Assembly (NCBI GenBank): GCA_020881915.1
Contig: JAJFPB010000008.1
Coordinates: 1,674,001 to 1,738,000, forward strand
From: Paramyrothecium sp. XJ0827
Lineage: Eukaryota; Ascomycota; Sordariomycetes; Hypocreales; Stachybotryaceae
Direction: 5' to 3'
Length of the DNA: 64,000 bases
The position numbers and the translations under genes are program-made. The notes under the pieces were generated by a model that worked only from the letters and a program-made list of their open reading frames with translations, made no database searches and had not been told where the DNA came from. Of this stretch, positions 10,219-21,689 are shown one piece after another (position 1 is the first letter of the stretch; every line of letters begins with the position of its first letter).

Positions 10219-13200
10219 ATGCGAGCACCTCGAACTTCTACTTGCTTGCGGCTACCAGGTCTATCGGAGCAAAACCGCACTACTCGTCACGAGTATCTTG
10301 CTGCAATGCTGTCATTGCCTGCTTTGGCGAGGCCAGATGCCGCGCAGTACCAAAATGAAGACAACGCGAGGTTGCGCATCAATACAGCCATTTCTCAGGA
10401 CCATGATGACTTCGTGACAAAGTATGACTTCTTCAAAAGCGTGGTTGCAGGAGAAGTGGAAGGCCAGGAAACCCTGGAGGCCATCCTCATAAAGAACTTC
10501 ACGCAGCGCGAGGCTCAACTGTTCACTCCTTCATTCATACCTGCTCTTGCTCAGCAGCAAAAGAGAAACGCCATTGAGTACGAAACTCTTCTTTCGAGCC
10601 GCTTTGATCGATATGAGAGGGATGACTTGGCGCTGAAGCTGACGATGCTTTACTTTGGTTTGCCAATCGAGCCGATGGTGTTCCCGTTTGAGAGAATCAT
10701 GGAAAAAATGGAAATACGTCAGCCGGAACCCGCGATGTATGATGTTCAGCCGCCGCTTCACTTCCTTACCGCTCACAAGGAACGCAACTGGGGCAGGGAC
10801 GAGCTCCAAGGTGGGTTTGTCCGGAGATGTGTCTTGCAGCGCGAAATTGACTTGATTTAGGTCGCGAGGATACTGCATACCCTTTGAGGGTAGATCAGGA
10901 TCTCGACATCCTTCCTTATCAACGAATCTCACACGACGAGACAGGAGAACACGGTGTCAGTCTCGGCTTGAGGGGTGGTGGGAGTGATGAGGCCAGCAAC
11001 AGTGGTGATGATAGCGTGTCAGAATCAGAGCCAGAATCAGAGCAAGAACCAGAGCCAAGGCACGATGGTCTAGCCATTTCTCATCTTGATCAAATGGGCA
11101 TGGCGGAACTTTATGGCTTCCAAGGCTGTGTGCGTTTTCAGAGGGGAAATTGGCAGGCTTATTCCAATGCTGTGGCGAAGTTGCTCTCTGTCAGGCCCTT
11201 TGAGCTCACCCCGTACACGCTCGTGATATTCGATGAAAAGTCGTCAAAGATTGTCAATGAAGTCAGGGGCTGCCTAGCGCAAGAGAGCGATCGTTCCATT
11301 CTAGGGTTCTTTCGAAGGGAACATCGCAGGGAACATCGCAAGAGAACCCAGGGCGAGCTCATCCATTTTGTGAAGCTTGAGGATGAAAGGAGTCCGAAGT
11401 ACTGGAGGCCATGGACAAAGGGTGATGCGCCTGTATCTTCAGTCGAACAGAAGGTAGTGACGATTACTTCCAAAGGCAGCTTATCTGATTGTTACGTCTC
11501 GTTTCCCTCTTCCTTTGCCAGGGAGAACATCTCGGGATGGGGCGCCAACCAGTACTCGGCCTACATACGAACTGCACTTGAGGTCTTGACCGGTGTGTCG
11601 AAGACCTTTGATCATAATGCATTCTTCCGGTTCACCCCCATAGACAAAGACAATCGTTCGCTGCCATATGCCTATGGACTTCATTCTACTCACCCGCTTG
11701 TGGTACAGTCACTGTACCCTGCTGCACCAGGGCAAGACTATTATCTAGAGCAGAAATCCGTCGAAAGAGGCACTGTTGTACTCTATTTCCCAACATTTCT
11801 CGACACTGCAATTGGTCACAAGCCAAATACGAATGGCCAGGAAGATTACGGCTCCCATCTGGTTGTTCGACCGTTGACACTCAAGTCTACGGCAAGATCT
11901 TCCGCCAGGTTTAGGGGTGTGGCTGTTCTCATCAAATCACACGTACGCAAGTACCTAAAAGAGGACTACTCAGAGCTTTCCAACATAGTTCTTATCGAGG
12001 CATGGGCGTTACTGTTGGGGGTGGGCAGCGCATCCAAGCATCTGCTACCAGCAAATGCACCATCGTCCACCACAGACCAAGAAGAGAGTGACCTAGAGAA
12101 ATTCTTCGAAAGGATGCAAGAATATAATAACAATTATATTATTATCCACCCCCAATGGAAGCCAGCAAGCTCAACCATTCAAGCCCGGTGGCTAATGCTA
12201 AAGAACGAACAAAAACGGGTTCCTTTACCTCCACTCTACTCAGACAATGCACAATTGTCAAAGGTAGAGGACTTTCGGCGAGCCATACAGCCCTTGTTTG
12301 ATTCCTCACACGGACCTGAGCCCAAAACGCTCAGCATTAAGCCGTTGCCAATGGACGACGAACTCGGCCGCCCATCGACGGCAGCTAGCACAGGTGTCGC
12401 ATTCTTTCTCACAAGCACCGCTACAGACGAGGAGTGGGCGAACATCAGGACCATGATCACAACACGAAACGTCGTTATAGATTTCGTAAACTCAAAGCAT
12501 CAACATTGGAAGCATGAGATAGACAAGGCGAATCCTTGGGGGCCACGCTACGGAGCCATGTCTTACAAGAGACTACCTAAAGCAAGTACAAGCTCTCGAA
12601 GAAGCCGAGGTAGGACAGCCGCTCCAGAGAGCATTCACGACATTGAAGCTATAGAACAAGATCCCAGCAGAAGCAGCTCGCCAGATATTGGGCACTACTC
12701 TGCACTGCGAGGCATTTTACCGTCTTATGATCCGTATGATCGCACAGAAGACGAGTTGCCAAGCAGGGAAACCGCTCGTTCACAAAGTTGGATCGAGCAA
12801 CCAAGTCTTTTTGACTCTGTCGATCAGTCAGGCCATTTACCTCGTTTCCCCATCACAGCGCCTCCTGTGGAAAGCTTTCTTCGTACTTCCAGTAACGTTC
12901 CAATGGTTTCCAAGGCTGTGCTCACACTCAGCGAACAAGTCAGACTGCAGAAGACTGTTTGGGATCTGCGTAATATGCTCCTTGGACGCGCTCTTGAGTG
13001 CCAGTATGAAGACTGCGACTTTTACTGCTCAGGAGATCAGAGAAGTGCTCTTTATGAACACATAAAGGATACACATCAATCGAACAGGTGCCTTTGGTGC
13101 AGTACTCCCTTGTTTGAGTGGTGGACTCAAGAGCAGAGGGAGGATCATTTGAGGCAAGAACACTCTCTTGAGCTTGCTCGTGTCCTTGGCAAATCGTTTC

Positions 13201-14579
13201 ACACCACAGATCTTCCTATTGACAATGGAGCTGAATCTACAGTCGGAAGTTTGATTGGACAGCCTGAGAATCACAGCCATGGTTTGAGACCGGCAGCAGA
13301 AATCTTTGGTTTGAACAGGATTCAGCAGAACATCTCAGCCCAAGCAAGAAACACCTCAGGCAACCTGACGGGGCCCGATTATGATGCAAATGCAAGAAAT
13401 GACCCGTCGGTCATCGACCAGGACAACTCATCTGACGAGTTGTCGCGGGACGGGAGCGTCGACGGAGAGCATTCAGGCACCGCCGATACTAGCCCCTTCG
13501 AAGGTCCCTCGACTGGAAATCCGGCAGATCCGTTTGGGGCAAGGGGCGCGCAAGGCGCTAGAAGAACCACGGAGAGTGAAAACGGGCAGGGTGAAAGCGG
13601 GCAGTCTTCCAGGCCTCGTCGCCGCCACGGATGGAGGATGAACATTGATGGAGAATGGTTTTACGAGAGTGACTCCGCTGGTGAGATTGAGAGGGACGAG
13701 CAAGCAATGGATGAGGCTGAGCGGGAAGATGCTGGGATGATGAGGAAGAGAAAGAAGATCGAAGATGAATCTTATAGACCCGGAGGGGATGGAGCTATAA
13801 GTTCGGATGGGGAAGATGCTTCGGCTACTCCGCGCAAGAAACAGCGGAAGAGAACTTCAGAGGCTGCTCGAGGTGAGAAAAGCCAAAACTAGCGATGAAA
13901 TCACCATCAGGCTAACCCGGTTGTAGAAGGAAAAGGCACTTCAACGCCTACTTCCGCCTCAAAGGCAACGAAGATGGCTTCGGCGGCAACACCAAGGGTT
14001 GCCACTCCCAAGACGGCCTCAGCTACGCCCGCCAAAAAGCCCTCTTCAGGACCTTCCAAGACCAAGCAAGCCTCGACTCCCAAACCGGCCACAGAAACAC
14101 CCTCAACCCCGGCGGCGTCCAAGACTGTGATTCATCCGAAGGCAACTCCCACAAAGCAACCTTCTAGACCGACCCCGGCGAAGCAAGCAACTAAAGACAA
14201 GCCTGCTTCAACCTCCAAGACTCCAATATCGACGCCAAATAAACCAGAGGCCCTCAATGATGCCTCCAACACGCCTCTGGTGACGGCAGCGCCAGCGTCT
14301 CCCACACCTGCAACGCCCGAGCCGGCAACTAGGAAACGAAAGGTGGCGGCTTCGACGCCAGTAGAGAAACAATTGGCTGCCAAGAAGCGCAAAACTACGG
14401 GTCCTGCTTCTGTGAAATCGGCGAAGAACCCAGTGGAGAAACAAGCTGAGAAGTCACTGAGGAAGCCAAAGGACCCAAAAACTCCCAGCAAGGCGGAAGT
14501 GTCTACGCTTACGCCTCCACGCGTGACGAGGTCGCAGACTTTACAGAGCAGGGCGTCGACTGCTGGAAGTCCTTCATGA
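10219..14579 (+). CDS. Very large uncharacterised protein with two zinc-finger-like motifs
   Basis: Exons 10219..10810, 10861..13872 and 13927..14579 (introns of 50 and 54 nt, both GTRRGW-type to TAG) give 1418 aa in one frame. A later ATG at 10306 (1389 aa) is an equally possible start. I do not recognise the family. In order: an N-terminal region of about 210 aa, probably helical; an acidic Ser/Glu-rich spacer (SESEPESEQEPEP); a long, possibly globular region of about 500 aa; a cysteine/histidine segment near the middle of the large exon (about DNA 13000-13170) with two C2H2-like units, one C-x4-C...H-x4-H and one C-x2-C...H-x4-H; an acidic region; and a C-terminal Thr/Pro/Lys/Ala-rich tail with several KRK-type basic clusters ending in a TPPRVTRSQ stretch. 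Overall composition suggests a nuclear, possibly chromatin-associated protein, but that is inference. Confidence 0.75.
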
Positions 14580-15362
14580 TGAGATTGTTACGCTAAGCTT
14601 CGTCACTTGGATCGAGGTTGGTAAGGATCGCAACATATGGCTGTTTCTTTAAGGATGTGATCGTTGTTATTTTGATTTATCGAGTCTACGAGGAGCTCAA
14701 AGAAGCTCTTCTTCAATTTTTCTCAACCTCCAGTTGGGCGGATAGTTTGTTGTCTGCTTTGCGCATTGTTAATCACTGCTTGTCTTGCCTGATATGTCGA
14801 TTATTGAACCATTTTAATTGATCCACCAACTGAGATGTCAGTAAATGCTTTGAAGTCAATTAATTAATGAAAGAAGTATTTTCTTAGATTTCTTGAAACA
14901 ATTTTAGGAGGATGAAGCTCCGGTGGTCTCCGTTTGGATAGCTCATGAACTTCGTGAAGACTATTGAATCCACCCAGCGGCTGGCGTACCCAACACGGCT
15001 GAACAGACCAGCGAGATGGTGCAACGCGATAAACACAAGACATTTAAGACTTCTTGCACCAACTATAACTTCTTTCTCATAATGATAGAGATTAAAAAAA
15101 ATATTATGTAGGTCTCATGCAGCATTTGAATGGCTACGGCGAGAGTTAGCCCGATCGCGAAGCACCGAGCTGTCACCTGATTAGTCACGTGCAGCCGAAC
15201 GTTCCGATCCGGGGACGAAACTCCAAAGGTGCTTCTTCCGAAATTATCATCAGATCCCGGACCACCGAGTGCCCGCCACAAATCAACGGCCCTGTGCCTC
15301 CGGAAAAGCCCACAGCGATTCCTGCAGGGACACTCGCCATGCGCAGCGCTGTAGGGTGAATT
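14580..15362. other. Intergenic with COX10 promoter
   Basis: AT-rich 3' part of the preceding gene (14600-15120), then a GC-rich promoter. A palindromic CACGTG (within GTCACGTG) lies at 15186-15191, about 175 bp before the COX10 start. No gene or RNA was recognised. Confidence 0.55.
15186..15191. promoter_or_regulatory. CACGTG E-box upstream of COX10
   Basis: A perfect palindrome in the context GTCACGTG, the site type bound by bHLH factors such as Cbf1-like proteins, placed in the proximal promoter. The binding factor is not known; this is motif evidence only. Confidence 0.35.
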
Positions 15363-16889
15363 ATGCGGCCTCCACAATCCCTCCTTGTTCGCACTGCCGA
15401 GCTTCACCACGTCCTCGGCCTGCGCAGCCCGGCCGCTTCGCGACGATGGCTTGCGTCCGCGGCAAGCCTGCAGGCCCCTCGGCCCAGCTCAACCTCTCCT
15501 CTGGCCTCGTCTAGCTTCTTCCTTTCGAATCGCTTGTTTGAGAAGTCGGCATGTCTCGAATCTCTGCTCAGCAGTCGCATTACGAGGGCTTCATCGACGA
15601 CAACGGCTACACCTATTATCTCTAGCCGCGGCAACGCGGAACCGACTCAATCGATAGAGAACCTTCCTCCGCATCGTCGAAGGCAGGCTATGAGACAGGC
15701 CAATGGCTCGTCTTCCTCCTCGCCCGACCTCACCTTGCCACAAAATGCCTCCGACACGCTTACCACGGCTGCAGCCGCGCAGCCTGCAAACTCCCTCCGA
15801 CGATCCTTCGCCGTGTTCCTGTCCCTCACGAAGCCGCGACTGACCATGCTTGTTGTTTTGTCCGCGATGGCATCGTATGCACTATATCCCGTCCCGGAAA
15901 TGTTGAGCCCAAGCATGACCGAAACACCGAGTCTCAGCCCTCTGACGCTGACTTTCCTCACCATCGGTACCGCGCTCTGCTCCGGTAGTGCGAACACGCT
16001 GAACATGCTCTATGAGCCCAAGACCGATGCAAAAATGAGCAGAACGAGGAACAGGCCACTCGTTCGTCGTCTCATATCGGGCCGTGGCGCCTTCTTATTC
16101 GCCGTCTTGTCCGGCGCAACGGGTGTCGCCGCATTGTATTTCGGCGTAAATCCCACTGTTTCGGGCTTGGGGCTTACCAACATCGTCCTATATGCTGGTG
16201 TTTACACCCCTCTCAAGGCTGTGACTGCATTCAACACTTGGATCGGCGCAGTCGTCGGTGGCATCCCTCCCCTCATGGGGTGGGCAGCTGCCGCGGGACA
16301 AGTGGCCACCAAGGACGGCTCCTGGAAGGAGCTCTTATTTGCCAATGACGGATCATCGATCGGCGGCTGGCTTCTCGGGAGCTTATTGTTTGCCTGGCAA
16401 TTCCCCCACTTCATGGCATTGAGCTGGTCCATTCGCGAAGAGTACAAAGCGGCTGGCTTGAGGATGCTTGCCTGGACAAATCCAGCCCGCAACGCTCGAG
16501 TCGCTCTACGATACAGTATTGCATTCGTGCCAATCTGTCTCGGCCTCTGTGCCGCAGGCTTGACAGACTGGTCTTTCGCCCTAACCAGCTTGCCCATTAA
16601 CGTGTGGCTCATCCGCGAATCCGTCCGTTTCTGGAAATTCGAGGGTCACAAGGGCAGCGCTCGTGGGCTGTTCTGGGCCAGCGTGTGGCATCTTCCGGGC
16701 GTCATGATACTGGCACTGCTGCACAAAAAGGGCATGTGGAGCCGAGCGTACAGAAGTGTTTTCGGTGACGCGGAGGATATGGAAGGTGAATGGGAAGACG
16801 ACGAACTGGATGAGGTGAACGGCATGTCGGTCCTTTCTACGGCGGCTGCTGCCGAAAAGCCAGTGCCAACGAAACTGGAACGCTCATAG
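15363..16889 (+). CDS. COX10: Protoheme IX farnesyltransferase, mitochondrial
   Basis: Attaches a farnesyl group to haem B, making haem O, the first step of haem A synthesis for cytochrome c oxidase, in the inner mitochondrial membrane. Single exon, 508 aa. The N-terminal ~130 residues are Arg/Ser-rich and almost free of acids, as expected for a presequence plus a variable linker. The UbiA prenyltransferase core runs from about residue 150 to 470. It has the Asp-rich binding motif NTLNMLYEP..DAKMSRTRNRPL near residue 210 and several hydrophobic segments, including YAGVYTPLKAVTAFNTWIG and the WQFPHFMALSW segment typical of CtaB/Cox10. The tail is acidic. It runs convergently with the Myb-like gene. 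Confidence 0.96.
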   Translation: MRPPQSLLVRTAELHHVLGLRSPAASRRWLASAASLQAPRPSSTSPLASSSFFLSNRLFEKSACLESLLSSRITRASSTTTATPIISSRGNAEPTQSIENLPPHRRRQAMRQANGSSSSSPDLTLPQNASDTLTTAAAAQPANSLRRSFAVFLSLTKPRLTMLVVLSAMASYALYPVPEMLSPSMTETPSLSPLTLTFLTIGTALCSGSANTLNMLYEPKTDAKMSRTRNRPLVRRLISGRGAFLFAVLSGATGVAALYFGVNPTVSGLGLTNIVLYAGVYTPLKAVTAFNTWIGAVVGGIPPLMGWAAAAGQVATKDGSWKELLFANDGSSIGGWLLGSLLFAWQFPHFMALSWSIREEYKAAGLRMLAWTNPARNARVALRYSIAFVPICLGLCAAGLTDWSFALTSLPINVWLIRESVRFWKFEGHKGSARGLFWASVWHLPGVMILALLHKKGMWSRAYRSVFGDAEDMEGEWEDDELDEVNGMSVLSTAAAAEKPVPTKLERS

Positions 16890-17713
16890 GGTGTCCTATT
16901 TCCGTGTATAACTACCATGTACGATGGCGAGATACTTCGCTCATCAAATCCATCATACCCCCCGGCGTCATGATTAGGACATTTGGGACAAAGTTAGAAT
17001 TTTCTACTGCATGTAATACTAAGCCCCAAAGCTAACTGCCGGCCTGTTTGCACGCCGCGAAGTGAATAGCGAAGATGGACACAAGAAAGTTTCATGATGA
17101 AGAACGTTTGCATTGCAGTTATCTCGTTGAGCTTCTCGTCGCAGCCCCTTCGTCTCAAACCATTTGTCTATCATCTATTATACAAGATCCAAAGCTTCTG
17201 CCGTCTTTCTTCTTTCTTCGGCCAGCTGCGACGTTTTGGAAGAATCATTAAGAAATGTAAAATAAGAAAGCCAGCCAGCCCAGATTGCCGCAACGCCAAT
17301 GCCCATGGGGACAATCGAAAACATAAAACGGAAGAAAACATGATGAGGAAAAAGAAAGGACAAAAAAACAAGGGGCAGATTCATTAAACAACGAACATTT
17401 GCTGGTGGTTCAACTCATCTGGTCCAGGGCCTCCCCTGGCATCGATAGATGGCCCCATAGATAACGCCGGTCCGCGATGCTTGCCCATAAGCGAGCGGAG
17501 ATGCAAGTAGTGAGAGACGGTAAGAGATAAAGAAAAGAATGAGTGACTCAATACAAGATCGTAAAGGGTAAGAAAACGAAAGTATTGGAAAGATGGAAGG
17601 AATAATAATAATAGTAAGGAATGTGTTGTCAAAGAATGAATGAATGAATGAGTGAGCGAGTGAGTGGATGAATGAAGGGACGAAGCTAAGCTCGCTTCAC
17701 CGTCTCAGCCATC
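16890..17713. other. Convergent 3' regions of COX10 and the Myb-like gene
   Basis: Two 3' ends face each other here. A degenerate tetranucleotide array (TGAA/GAGT units) occupies about 17633-17676, next to the stop codon of the Myb-like gene. No gene was recognised. Confidence 0.6.
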
Positions 17714-18863
17714 TCAGACACCATGGCCACCGGGCCTGTTGATGATGGCCTCAATGCCCATGTCCACACTCGACTGGCGCTGGCCTTGCAGATAGGGGCT
17801 GCTGCTCTGGCTGTTGCCGTGAGGCGAGTAGCGGTGGTGGCTGGCGGAGGAGCTCACGCTCGACGAGTAGCCATGGTAGCCGCCGCCGCCGGTGTAGCCC
17901 GCTGCCATGGCGTAGCCGGGGTGGCCGGCGGCGGCAAGGGACTGCATGTGGGCGTGGTGGGCATGGGGGTGGAGGTGCTGCTGGTGGTGGTGGTGGGGAG
18001 GGAGGTGGTGGTAGCCGGAGGCGGACGAGGCCGAGTGCGGGCCGGAGGAGCTCGTCTCGGGACTACTGTAGGATGCGTCTAGTTCATCAACAGGAGTCAG
18101 GCCGATGCCGGAAATGCCGCTGTCGTCGTCATACCCTGATAGAGCCGCGCCGGCCTCGAGCCTGTCACGGCGCGAGGCGGCACGGGCAGCACTCTGCAAG
18201 TTCTTGAGGCCGTTGGACATGCACTATTGAGAAGGGCAAGAAGCGTTAGTATTTTGCAAAACATTCATCTTCCGATATAAAGGGGGGTAAATTCAATGCA
18301 GTTGTGCTCACCTTTTGCTCGACCACGTTCCATTTCTCTCCGGTGCGCGCGGCCAGTCCGCTCCAAATCTCCTTCCTCATGCCCATGTACTCCTTGGCCA
18401 GACGCTGCATCTTGCGGTTGTCCCAGTCGTCGGCACCCTTGCGCTCCATGAGACGCTCATGGCGCTTGCGGCAGGCGTTTCCCGTCTTGGTGGGGAAGTA
18501 AGTCTCCTTGATCTGAGCCCAGTTAAGGCCCTGCATGCGGGCGGCAAGGAGCTGCTGATCGTCGGCGGGAGTCCAGGCGCCGGAGCTGGCGCGGTGCTGG
18601 GCCGGAGGCAGGGAGACGGGAGGTGCAGTGGAGCTGGCAGAGTACGGATCGTAGGAGGGCTGCGGCTGCTGCTGAGGAGCGAGAGGCATGGTGGAGGGAC
18701 CGGCGGAGGAGGCAAGGGCATAGTAGTTGGCTGGCATGGCCATGCGCTGCTGGGTGTACAAGGGAGAGGGGGCGAGGGAGACGGGGAGGTTCTGGTATTG
18801 GTTCTGGCCCTGGCTCTGGCTCTGGCTTCGGGAGCCGCTGGCATTCCTCGAGTGCTTAGGCAT
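17714..18863 (-). CDS. Myb/SANT-domain protein
   Basis: Probable nuclear DNA-binding regulator. Exons 18863..18312 and 18223..17714 joined by an 88-nt intron (GTGAGC to ATAG, with a TACTAAC branch point) give 353 aa. The first exon read alone runs into the intron and stops at FAKY, so the intron is needed. Residues 1-90 are Ser/Gln/Pro-rich, low complexity. A Myb/SANT repeat lies at about 95-143 (GAWTPADDQQLL...W...YFPTKTGNACRKRHERLM). A second helical Trp-bearing segment follows (EIWSGLAARTGEKWNVVEQK) and continues across the splice junction. The C-terminal ~150 residues are Gly/Ser/His-rich, with a histidine-rich tract on HHLPPHHHHQQHLHPHAHHAH-like composition. No specific orthologue is assigned. 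A long GA-rich 5' region precedes the gene. Confidence 0.85.
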
Positions 18864-19875
18864 GATGAGGATGATGACGATGATGGTGGTTGCAGTCGTG
18901 TAAGTGAGAGTGGCTCCAGTCCAGTAGAGTTGAGGTGGTATGCGGTACGTCGAAGCGCCGGGAGGGCCTGCCTCTGGCGATGAAGTGAAGCGAAGTGAAG
19001 TGAAAGAGTGGATTAAGGATTATGGAATGGGTGACCGTGATCCGGAGGTGGTCCGCCGTTGAAAGACCGAGACCAAAGATTGATAGGAAAGGGATGACTG
19101 ATGGAACACGATAGGAAGAAGGTGTGGAGAAAGCAAGTCCCTTGGCTCTGAGCCGAAACGTGGGAAAAGACCGAGGAGGAAAAAGAGAGAGTAAGGAAAT
19201 GAGACAAGGAAAGCGGTTGACTGGCGAAGAATGAAAGCAAACTGTTTGATTAAGGGAATCCGAACGGGCCTTGAAAGCAGGACATGGAAGCTTCTTTAAG
19301 TCTGAAGGGACTGGATGTCATGGATCGCGAGGCCAAAGGAGAGACGAGAGCCAGTATGGCAGTGGGCGGCTAGCGAGATGAAACAAGACAAGGCTACGGT
19401 GTGGGTAGGTGAAACGGGGAGTCTGTGTCTGGGAGATTGAGTGCGGCGAGAATGAGGCTACGATATTGGCTGGAGAGGCGTCTGTCTGGGGACGTGGGCG
19501 GTTAGGGAGCGTGTGGTGGTCCAGAGGGCGGCTAATCGACCGTGCAAGATCGCGGCGGCAGTGAGGGTCGGGCTTGGATAAGAGAGGCATGGCAGACACA
19601 AGGTGGGATAAACAAGGGTGAAAGAGCAGAAGGCATGTGGCTTTGACGCTCGATCGGAGCAGAGACAGGCTGGCGGCAAACGGCGATAAACAGCAAGTTT
19701 GACAATGGGGCCAAAAGGGGACGCTGAAGATGCAACGGCAGGATTCCTGCGGCAAACTGGGCCGGTTCATACGAGGAAAGGGGAAAGGGAAAGGGAAGGG
19801 GGGGTAGTAGAGCAGGAGAGCGTTCTGTCTGAGCAGCTTCTGGAACAGGCGCAGCGCGGGTGCGAGAGGAGGGAG

Positions 19876-19914
19876 GGCCAGGCAAAGCGAGGCCAGGCAA
19901 AGCGAGGCCAGGCA
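19876..19914. repeat. 15-bp tandem repeat, 2.6 copies
   Basis: The unit GGCCAGGCAAAGCGA occurs at 19876-19890 and 19891-19905, followed by a partial third copy to 19914. It lies in the presumed leader or promoter of the Myb-like gene. Confidence 0.75.
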
Positions 19915-20854
19915 TGACGTCGTCAAGCTCGTGGGAAGATTCGGTCTACCGATGGTACGGTACCAGCTGAGGGAAGAGAGAGAGGCTGAGCCGGCGGCAA
20001 AGGAAATGAGAAGGGGATCGCTGCATTGCAGAGACGCTGGCAGCGGACTTGGAGCATGGGGATTGGACGCTCCGCCAAGACGAAGACGGAAAGAATCTCT
20101 TGCGAGTCCCACGCGAGCTGCGTGCCTTGCATGGGAAGAAGCATGGCGGTAGGCTTAGCGACGGTAGCGTCGGCAGCAGGGGCTGGCATCTGCACGCTTC
20201 CCTGGCCCCCGGTTCTACCATGCAAGAAAGCGTACAGTTCAAAGGAGGAGGAGAAAGGAGGAGATGGGGAGGAAGACGGTCACGCTGTGGCTCCTTCGCT
20301 CGAGCTTGGGTGGCATGGCACGGCACGCAAAGCGCACGAAAAGGGACGGCGGATATTCATTGGAGATGGGAGGTGCAGGTTCATGCGGGCCCGACGCGTC
20401 TGATTGGCCGGTTGGTCGCAGCTCTCGAGGCGCGCGTTTACTTTGGCGGGCACTAGTCCCGCTCAGGGCTTAGCGTCCCCTAAATCGGGCTGTCGAACCG
20501 CCAATGCTGCGCCACTTGATTGGCCCGCTAGTCAGGGTCTTCCCAAAACGGTAACGAAGGGCACTAGGAGCGAAGCAAATCTCGTCCTGCCTCACAAGTC
20601 GACGACAGAAAGGACTGCCAACTCCCTATTCCATGCAGCAGGAGGAAGAAAAGCAAGATCGCGGTGGTCAAGCGAGCGCTTGACGGAGGGCCTCGCGAAC
20701 CGGCCGCATCGGAAGAGCAGATCCTGAAGCGCCGGACCTGTTTGAGGCCGAAGGGCTACTGCCAACTGCATAAGTAGACGGGAGCCCGGCGTGTAAGTCG
20801 TGGATAGCGCAAGGAGACAATTTTATTTTTGAGCCAGCAATCCACTGTGATGTT

Positions 20855-20895
20855 CATCTTGATTGCCCAGTCCATCATCTTGATTGCCCAGTCCA
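20855..20895. repeat. 21-bp tandem duplication
   Basis: CATCTTGATTGCCCAGTCCA begins at 20855 and again at 20876, a perfect direct duplication with a 21-bp period in non-coding sequence. Confidence 0.8.
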
Positions 20896-21689
20896 GTACA
20901 CAGCCAACATTGAAAGCGTGTAGATCCAATGACTTTTCGGTTCAAAATAGGATGCACTTTGGCGCCCCTAAACGAGCTTTCCCTTGTTCATCGTCACTCA
21001 TCGGATCACAAGACATCGGAGATGAGGATGCGTACAGAAGGCATACTAGCTTGGAAAATACGCGACGAGACATCAGTGAAGGATTGTTATTTCTGGACAT
21101 CAATGCGTGCATCGATTCGTAACAGTCGATACTTGCAACAAACATGACCATTCCTAGTCGTCTTGCAGGACAGCTAAGCCACATTTGTTTCTTCACCTTC
21201 CAATTACCTACCTACCCCAACACATGAATTCTCTCGGTAGATGTAGAAAGTAGCAAATGAAAAAAAATAGAAACCCCCCAAAACACGCACAGCCAGTTTA
21301 CTCGGCCGTCCATTAATATCGTACGCATGCCCTTATTGCCTCGCCTGGTGCAGCAGCTACCCTGGAGCTGGGATCAACCTAGACCTGGACCTGCCTCAGC
21401 CGCTTGCCCACCGCATGATCAAACCTCAGCTGAAGTCGACAAGCAAGGGGTTTATCTCGTATTTAGTGTCGAAAAAACGACATGAAAATATTGTAACTTC
21501 ACCACAAGGAACCTTGAATATCCTTCATATTTCCCTCAAAACGACCAGAAAGTAATCCTTCCTCATATTTGGCATCTTTTGTAAACCCACTCCCCGATAA
21601 CACACCGGGGTTTACCGCTCCGGCCGCCGCCTAACCACCGCTCGCATTCGGCCCCGCGTCGGCGCCAGCCACACCGGAAGAGTAAGACA

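Larger units (their letters stand above)
18864..21689. other. Long divergent intergenic region (2.8 kb), repeat-rich
   Basis: Lies between the divergently transcribed Myb-like and ankyrin-HET genes. It is strongly purine-biased on the plus strand up to about 19900, which suggests a long pyrimidine-rich leader for the Myb-like transcript. The overlapping open frames here (for example 19318..20112) are compositional artefacts. Short tandem duplications occur at 19876-19914 and 20855-20895. No gene was recognised. Confidence 0.55.

Noticed and set aside
19318..20112. 264-aa minus-strand frame
   Set aside because: Low-complexity product of purine-biased leader or promoter DNA, with overlapping frames on both strands and no domain.
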